37,909 nt of DNA from Apostichopus parvimensis (taxonomy: Eukaryota > Echinodermata > Holothuroidea > Aspidochirotida > Stichopodidae). Within the stretch, counting starts at the first letter, position 1. Every line of letters begins with the position of its first letter. The stretch is taken from assembly GCA_000934455.1 (NCBI GenBank), contig KN885444.1, forward strand, positions 40,972 through 78,880, written 5' to 3'. The notes beneath the pieces were generated by a model, which made no database searches, was not told where the DNA came from, and saw only the letters and a list, made by a program, of their open reading frames with translations. This document shows, in pieces, positions 32,477-37,909 of this stretch. The position numbers and the translations under genes are program-made.

Positions 32477-34450
32477 GCAATTATAATTAATCGTTATGAT
32501 TAATATATGGCAGAGATATTATGTAGTGCAGGGGACGCTATAATAGATATATTATAGATATATCTTATTCTAGGAAGGCCGGGCCTAGCCAGACTTCTTC
32601 ATTCTTTTAGGAGCCCCAGAACGTTTGAAGAGGGGGATGCAGAACCAATTAATGAAAAAATTCTAAGAATGTTTTCTTTAGCGAGGGGGGTAGGGTGGGG
32701 GGCCAGACAATTTTGTTTTGGGTAGGGGAGGGGGTGGCTAGGCAACACTCACCAGCCTAGCGCGTATGCGCACAAATCATCATTAACGAGCACACATGTG
32801 CTACTAACACATACAATAATTAAACATATTTTAAAAATATTTAAACAAAAATGAAAATAAATAAACTCTTTCCTCTTAATGTTAAGGCTGTTTTACAAAA
32901 TGTTCTGAATTTGTAATCATATTTCTGCAATACATCTCGATAAGAATGACGATTAACAGGATGCAACCTCCGTACAGCTTGACCTAAACCTACTTTCGGA
33001 ACTGGATAGATCTGCCATACAGTCTGGCTGTTGAAATGCTTATTAACGCTATAGGCTAATTACTTATCAAATCTACGTGACGAAGAAATTCCTTCACTGT
33101 TTTTGCAAGAAAATAAAAACAACATTGACTACTCTTCACTTTGACAAGTTGAACGTTTCTCATTCGGTTGGTTTAGGTAACCTATCCGTAATGATGGAAT
33201 TATTGTACGTAAAGAGTGAGCCTTGACCTCCCTTCTATAATATAGGGAACACGGGTATTAATAATTACGTGTGATTGGTTCATCCACCGGTAAAACAAGA
33301 TGTTTGGAAAAAGAAACTATCAACGATTCATTTATCAGTAGAAGACGCGTATGGAATGGAATGTGGGAACCCGTGGTGGGGTAGGAGCGGGGGTGGGTAA
33401 GGCCATGGGGTGTGTCTACACAGATGCAAATCACATCTTCAATATACCACCTTTATATTGTAACCTAACATTCAACAATGCATTGTTCTAAGTGTTGGCC
33501 TATTCAGCCTGTCCATCCCTATACCAATTGTAATGCAACAGACCATTATCACTTGATAACCACGTGACCATGAATGAATCCATCAATCTTACATATGTTT
33601 TGTTTTGTTTTTTGTCTATCAATGTTAGATCCAAGTGTCGATACACATGACACAGTGAAAGATTTCTTATGGTTCTGAGGATCATATTGAAACGATGTTT
33701 GGTGGAGGTCTGTTACTGTTAGAAGACACCGTTGCCAGGGAGATTTTTAAATGACGCTGCGTACACAACACTCGCAAGTGGGGAATGAAAGTGGAAGAAG
33801 TTCTCTGGTTGTGTGAAAATGCTAGTGTGTTTATATTGGATTTTGTTCAAACAATTACAGAAGTTATTTATGGTTGAAAGCATTTTCACATTCTTTTTTG
33901 ATAATACGATAATAAGATACAACCTTGGTGACGTTGACTTGCCGAACGGTGCTGCAGAATACCTACGTCAAAATACCACGTGACATGTTATCTTGCGATA
34001 GTCTTGTTGCTATAGTTGGAGTGTTGAGTGCTCTGAACTATAAGTTAGTTTAGTTTTCGGGTGACAATTTGGATAAACAAGTACTTTTTTTTAGGACGAA
34101 GAACTCAGGAATTTTTGTTCAGTTTTATTTGTCAAAAGGTTCTACGTTTATTTTGATTAAGTTTGAAAGCTTTCTTATAACATTGCGTTCGTGAATTTCT
34201 TTTTCATGTTCGAAACTTTAAAGAGGAACTTTTAGCCTTTCGCAGATGATTAAAACGACTGAGCAAAGTCTATGTTGATACCTATAAAACAAAAGAGAAA
34301 ATAGAAGAACTTGAAGGTTGCAATTTTGCTGACCGTAAAATATAGTTTTTGGGTACTAAAGCCGTATACGTACTTGACAAAATTGATAACTTTATGTTCT
34401 ATCATTGTTTTTATCTATGCTAAAGCAAAACTTAACGTTTTCTGTTGCAG
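32477..34450. other. 3' UTR or further intron of VGLL-like gene
   Basis: There is no supported coding sequence besides the candidate terminal exon that follows. Contents: G-rich tract 32680-32735, AT-rich DNA with AATAAA-like words at 32855-32865, and G-rich runs at 33373-33410. If the exon end at 32465 is used this is intron; otherwise it is UTR and intergenic DNA. Confidence 0.4.
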
Positions 34451-34476
34451 CTTCTAATGTTACACTTAGTAAATAA
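34451..34476 (+). CDS. VGLL2: Candidate alternative terminal exon of VGLL-like gene
   Basis: A strong acceptor ACGTTTTCTGTTGCAG| precedes a frame that is phase-compatible with the donor at 32466. The split codon becomes Thr, followed by SNVTLSK and TAA at 34474-34476. AATAAA overlaps the stop region (TAAATAAATT). The phase match, acceptor quality and adjacent poly(A)-like signal favour it, but the peptide has no conserved motif and vertebrate VGLL2/3 C-termini differ. Total length would be about 411 residues. Confidence 0.35.
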
Positions 34477-35398
34477 ATTATATTGAGTGCCGCTATCTCT
34501 GAGGGATGATAAGAAATTTCGCCATGAGCTTATTCCTCGACGGCATATGACAACATGGAACATATGATGACCCTGTTTCTCCTACCTCAGTACCCCGTGT
34601 CAGTAAAACGTTGAGATTCACGATCTCTAATTTGCTATAGCTATCTTACTTTTCGTAGCATACAATTAGGGTCTATACTAGTCTGGATTATATAAGCATT
34701 GCATAAGCCGCTACCAACAGTATACCGTAAAAGGGGTTACGGATCTGTTGGGTGGGGGAAATGAAAGCTGCTACTTTATTGATCAGTTTGAAGATTCTTA
34801 CCCCGAGGGGGAAGGAAGATGGGGGGGGGGGTGGCGGGGTGATACTGGAAATATTCGTCCCAAATTTAGACAGTTCCCCTATACAATAACAGAATATTTT
34901 CGATAGTGATGATTCGCATTATATTCACCACTAATATATGTATTTCTCACCAAAGAGGAAGAGTCTCTTGCGTCCCACTCAGGGTGAGAAGTTTTTGGAG
35001 ACCAGTCTAAGTTTATCGATGGTTTTTTTATTCGGTGTTGTTACGAAGAGAAACATTTCAAGTTTTATGAAGAGTATTGGAGGTTTGAGAAACCACGTAT
35101 AAGTTGCTTTTGTTTATGTTTTGTCTATATGATATGAGAAGAAATACAACTCCATCGCAAAGACTTTTATCGACTCTAAAATTAACTCATTTTTAAGAAA
35201 AGTCAAAAATTTTCGTTTTGTGCACAATATTTACATTCAGCCGTTTCTTCAATACGACACTGTATTGTTTGGGTTTTTATTCTCTCTGCGTCATGTCACA
35301 ATGATCTCATTCCTATAATGTAAGATGGCAGCAGACTGGGAATAATTAGAGGAAGTGGTAGTGGTTCGGCTGTGTTCTTGATCGGCCTCTCCAGGTTA
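34477..35398. other. Intergenic, nothing recognised
   Basis: AT-rich DNA with a G-rich run at about 34800-34840. No exon, repeat array or RNA gene was seen. Confidence 0.5.
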
Positions 35399-35767
35399 TT
35401 AAAGGGTGTGAAGACTCGCGCAAAAATAAACGTCTAATGCCGGTAATCTGACCTAGTTTCGAATGAGGTGCAACAGTAGTGTTATACACCACCATCGATC
35501 CCAGAATATACACACACAGCTTGCTACCGTCGGTAATTAGACGCTAGTGTACAGTCAGTGCATACAGCTGCGTTCATTACCCACAGCACAGTGTACACAT
35601 GATACAGCGATGGACATCTCAGGTCCAGCTAAAGATAACAAGGTATCACGTTTCATTACTGTCTGCATTTTGTAGCGACAAGAGAAAAACTTCACTTGCA
35701 AGCAACGGAAAGTAAACTTTTTAAAGATGGCGGCACGCTGTTTGTGGCGAGTCTTCAATGCCTATAA
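35399..35767 (+). mobile_element. Complete MITE copy 3
   Basis: The element (35403-35763, 361 bases) begins AGGGTGTGAAGACTCGCGC and ends GGCGAGTCTTCAATGCCT, so the ends are inverted repeats of about 20 bases around GAAGACTCGC. TTAA precedes it; ATAA follows, one change from TTAA. It aligns over its whole length with the inverted copy at 14044-14401 and over its last ~130 bases with the copy at 1-132. No coding capacity. Confidence 0.85.
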
Positions 35768-36880
35768 ACAATGGATCAGAACTAACAGATTATATGATCA
35801 AAATGAGTGAATAAGTAAGTAGGCCTACTCTATTTTATGCCGAAAATTGTTTCTTTGTCAGACAACTACACACTGTATCATATCAGTGTGCGTGTGCGTC
35901 GGGCACTTCCTATAAATGTGCATGGGTTCGTTACTGTGGGCTACTCGTGTTGTGATTGATGCTAGTGTATAGTTTGTTACAGCATGTATCGTATACCATA
36001 TATAGATCTTTTAATGTAAGTAATGCATCTTTTGTTTCAATATGTTGGGCATGCTTATGTCATACGGTTTGATAGCACGATAGTATATTATTGTCAATGG
36101 TCATTACAAGTTCGCGGCAAGTACGTGTAATTCATTCTCTTCTGAGAGTGAAAAAAACGTTCAAATTTGATTTTAACATGAGAGTGAAGGCCCTTACACT
36201 GAATTTACTAGAATCTAAATTTGTGATTGAAGACATACCGTGATACAAATGGTATACTTATCGCTCTACAGATTTATCGCGCTCGACAATTTAGGGATCT
36301 TCGTATCACCAACTCTCATCTGCCAAGTAACAGCATGCTGCGTGCATATATGTACATTACGGATTAACCAGTCTACTGTGTGTAGGGAGGTTACAGACAT
36401 AACGTATACATGCTAATAACAACTGTTGACTTAGCTGGATAGCTACAAGACAACACAATTGATCTGTTCCAACTCCTTGGTTCTAAATTAAAAGGCCCCT
36501 GGAGCTTTGTGTTTGGTTGTAACTTACTGTGTGATCAATCCAGCTATAGTATTCACAATGAAATAACCGAAAGACCTAGGGTTTATTTTAATTTTATAGA
36601 AATTGCGGATTATTACAAATTATGGCAAGATTAAAGCAAACCACGTGCAGCTGTAAATGACAGTTCAAGCCAGAAAATTGTTGCTCCATAATTCCAACAT
36701 TTGCAAATTTGAAGAAAAAAAAATTAAAGATAATATTAACGTTATAAAGAAAGTGCAGGTAGCAAATTAATTACTACTGATTTCCCTGCCCCGATTCTTT
36801 ATCTCGAACCACTGCATTAAATCGCTAATCTCGACAAACCTGTTCGAGTCACTAGTCGTTTGAAGTTCACCGACTTAAGT
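35768..36880. other. Intergenic, nothing recognised
   Basis: No open frame, splice-bounded exon or repeat array that I can support. Confidence 0.45.
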
Positions 36881-37010
36881 CATGTCTCGTTCAAATACTG
36901 ATTATAAATGTCTGGCCGACCAAAATTATCAAATCATCACAGAATCATGTCTCTTCGCAATACTGGTTTTAAATGTCTGGCCGACCAAAATGATAAAATC
37001 ATCATAAAAT
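36881..37010. repeat. Tandem duplication, 2 x 65 bp
   Basis: CATGTCTCGTTCAAATACTG and CATGTCTCTTCGCAATACTG start two units at 36881 and 36946. Both continue into AAATGTCTGGCCGACCAAAA and an AATCATCA end. Confidence 0.9.
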
Positions 37011-37909
37011 CATTTATTACTATAGGCCTACACACAAAATTTAAGTTCACTTGTGATACAAAATAGATGTCTTAATTAGCTCGATCCAATGTCATCGTAG
37101 GTAAATAATACTTAACTAAAATTTTGGTTTAATATGACAGATATTTGGACGGCCATGCAACTGATTAAAAATAGCGACGTGAAGAGGATTTCAAAGAAGG
37201 GGGATGGGGAACCCTCGACCGAACGTTTTTCCCGCGACTGGCTACTCCCCCTCCCCACCCCCCTATTTTGGCACTCGCCACTGTTTGAAAAGATAATCTG
37301 TCGGTGACCAGAATGATTCCAGTCGAGCAAACGTTATATTGTACCTGACAGTGTCTGCCTTGATTGAAGGTATTCTTGGTCCCCTTAGCGTTAATTGGTG
37401 CCAGGGCCGTATACGGCTTTCTGAGGTGCGGTTCATAATATAAAGGAATTGTTATTTTCATGGCATGTTTTCAGTTATGGTTCTCATAACTCTGGTAATT
37501 AATGGAAGCATACAAGCATGCATGCCTTTGGAAACAAAAGCAGTTCAATATGTGGTTCTTAATTTTTATCTGCTGTTATAAGATTAAAAAAATTCCTATA
37601 GCGCTCTTAATAGTTACCAACAATCTTATATAGCACCAGGCGCAACAAAAGGTGACGCTTTCAAAATAAACATCGAAAATGTTGACGAAGGAACATGAAA
37701 AGTTAAGAAGAAGAAGATGATGAAAAAGAAGAAAAACAATATGCGAGATAAGACATAAATTCATAAGATATCATAAAAGATAAAAGCTTTACTCCTATAA
37801 TGACTATTGAGTAAGTCAGTTTTTGTTTAAAGGAGACAAAAATTCAACCATTATCTTTGGCGTATAAGATCTGTGAAGATCAACATCACCGTCCCCAACC
37901 CCCCCCCCC
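37011..37909. other. Intergenic, nothing recognised; ends in poly-C
   Basis: A C-rich tract at 37245-37263 (complement G-rich) and a terminal C run at the window edge. The open frames on the minus strand near 37112-37461 cross the C-rich tract and have no motif. Confidence 0.45.

Noticed and set aside
32574..32700. Acceptor-like TATCTTATTCTAG followed by an open frame, phase-compatible with the donor at 32466
   Set aside because: It would give a 108-base intron, but the downstream frame has no conserved motif and runs into a G-rich tract; the acceptor at 34450 is stronger.
36940..36970. Frame ending Tyr-Trp-Phe-stop after a CACAG, reminiscent of some vertebrate VGLL C-termini
   Set aside because: Its phase does not match the donor at 32466, there is no pyrimidine tract, and the sequence is part of a 65-bp tandem duplication.

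Overview
This window looks like nuclear DNA from an invertebrate animal, most likely a marine deuterostome such as an echinoderm; that placement is an inference. The genes are split by GT-AG introns. Intergenic and intronic DNA is AT-rich and crowded with microsatellites, minisatellites, long G or C homopolymers and short mobile-element copies. I see no operon-like gene layout, CRISPR array, rRNA or intact tRNA gene. Most long open frames here are noise; the real coding sequence lies in short exons recognised by protein motifs, splice sites and matching intron phases.

Region 1 (about 1.1-10.2 kb, + strand) holds the 3' part of a Tat-SF1 (HTATSF1) homologue, an RNA-binding splicing and elongation factor. 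Four exons are visible: the end of RRM1 plus a lysine-rich linker, two exons of the second RRM (a UHM), and a terminal exon with the UHM Arg-Trp-Phe motif and a short acidic repeat tail. One exon predicted by phase and homology is not visible. The intron before the third exon carries a tandem array in which each unit repeats the 3' splice site together with the first codons of the exon.

Region 2 (about 10.4-12.4 kb, + strand) holds three to four short exons with compatible phases that end in a stop at 12436. They form the 3' end of a gene I do not recognise. Its last intron is almost entirely a ~117-bp higher-order minisatellite, and a second, unrelated ~120-bp satellite begins about 50 bases past the stop.

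Region 3 (about 15.3-34.5 kb, + strand) holds a vestigial-like transcription cofactor gene of the VGLL2/VGLL3 type. It has an N-terminal exon (MTCMEVMYQ), an exon with the Tondu (TDU) TEAD-binding domain, and a large C-terminal exon. A 5' UTR exon carrying a small uORF is possible. There are two candidate 3' ends: a stop directly after a strong unused splice donor, or a tiny terminal exon about 2 kb downstream. The introns contain a tRNA-type SINE, a LINE 3' fragment, satellites and homopolymers.

A TTAA-flanked MITE family of about 360 bp occurs three times: cut by the left window edge, at 14.04 kb (inverted), and at 35.4 kb. The last ~5 kb hold no gene I can support.
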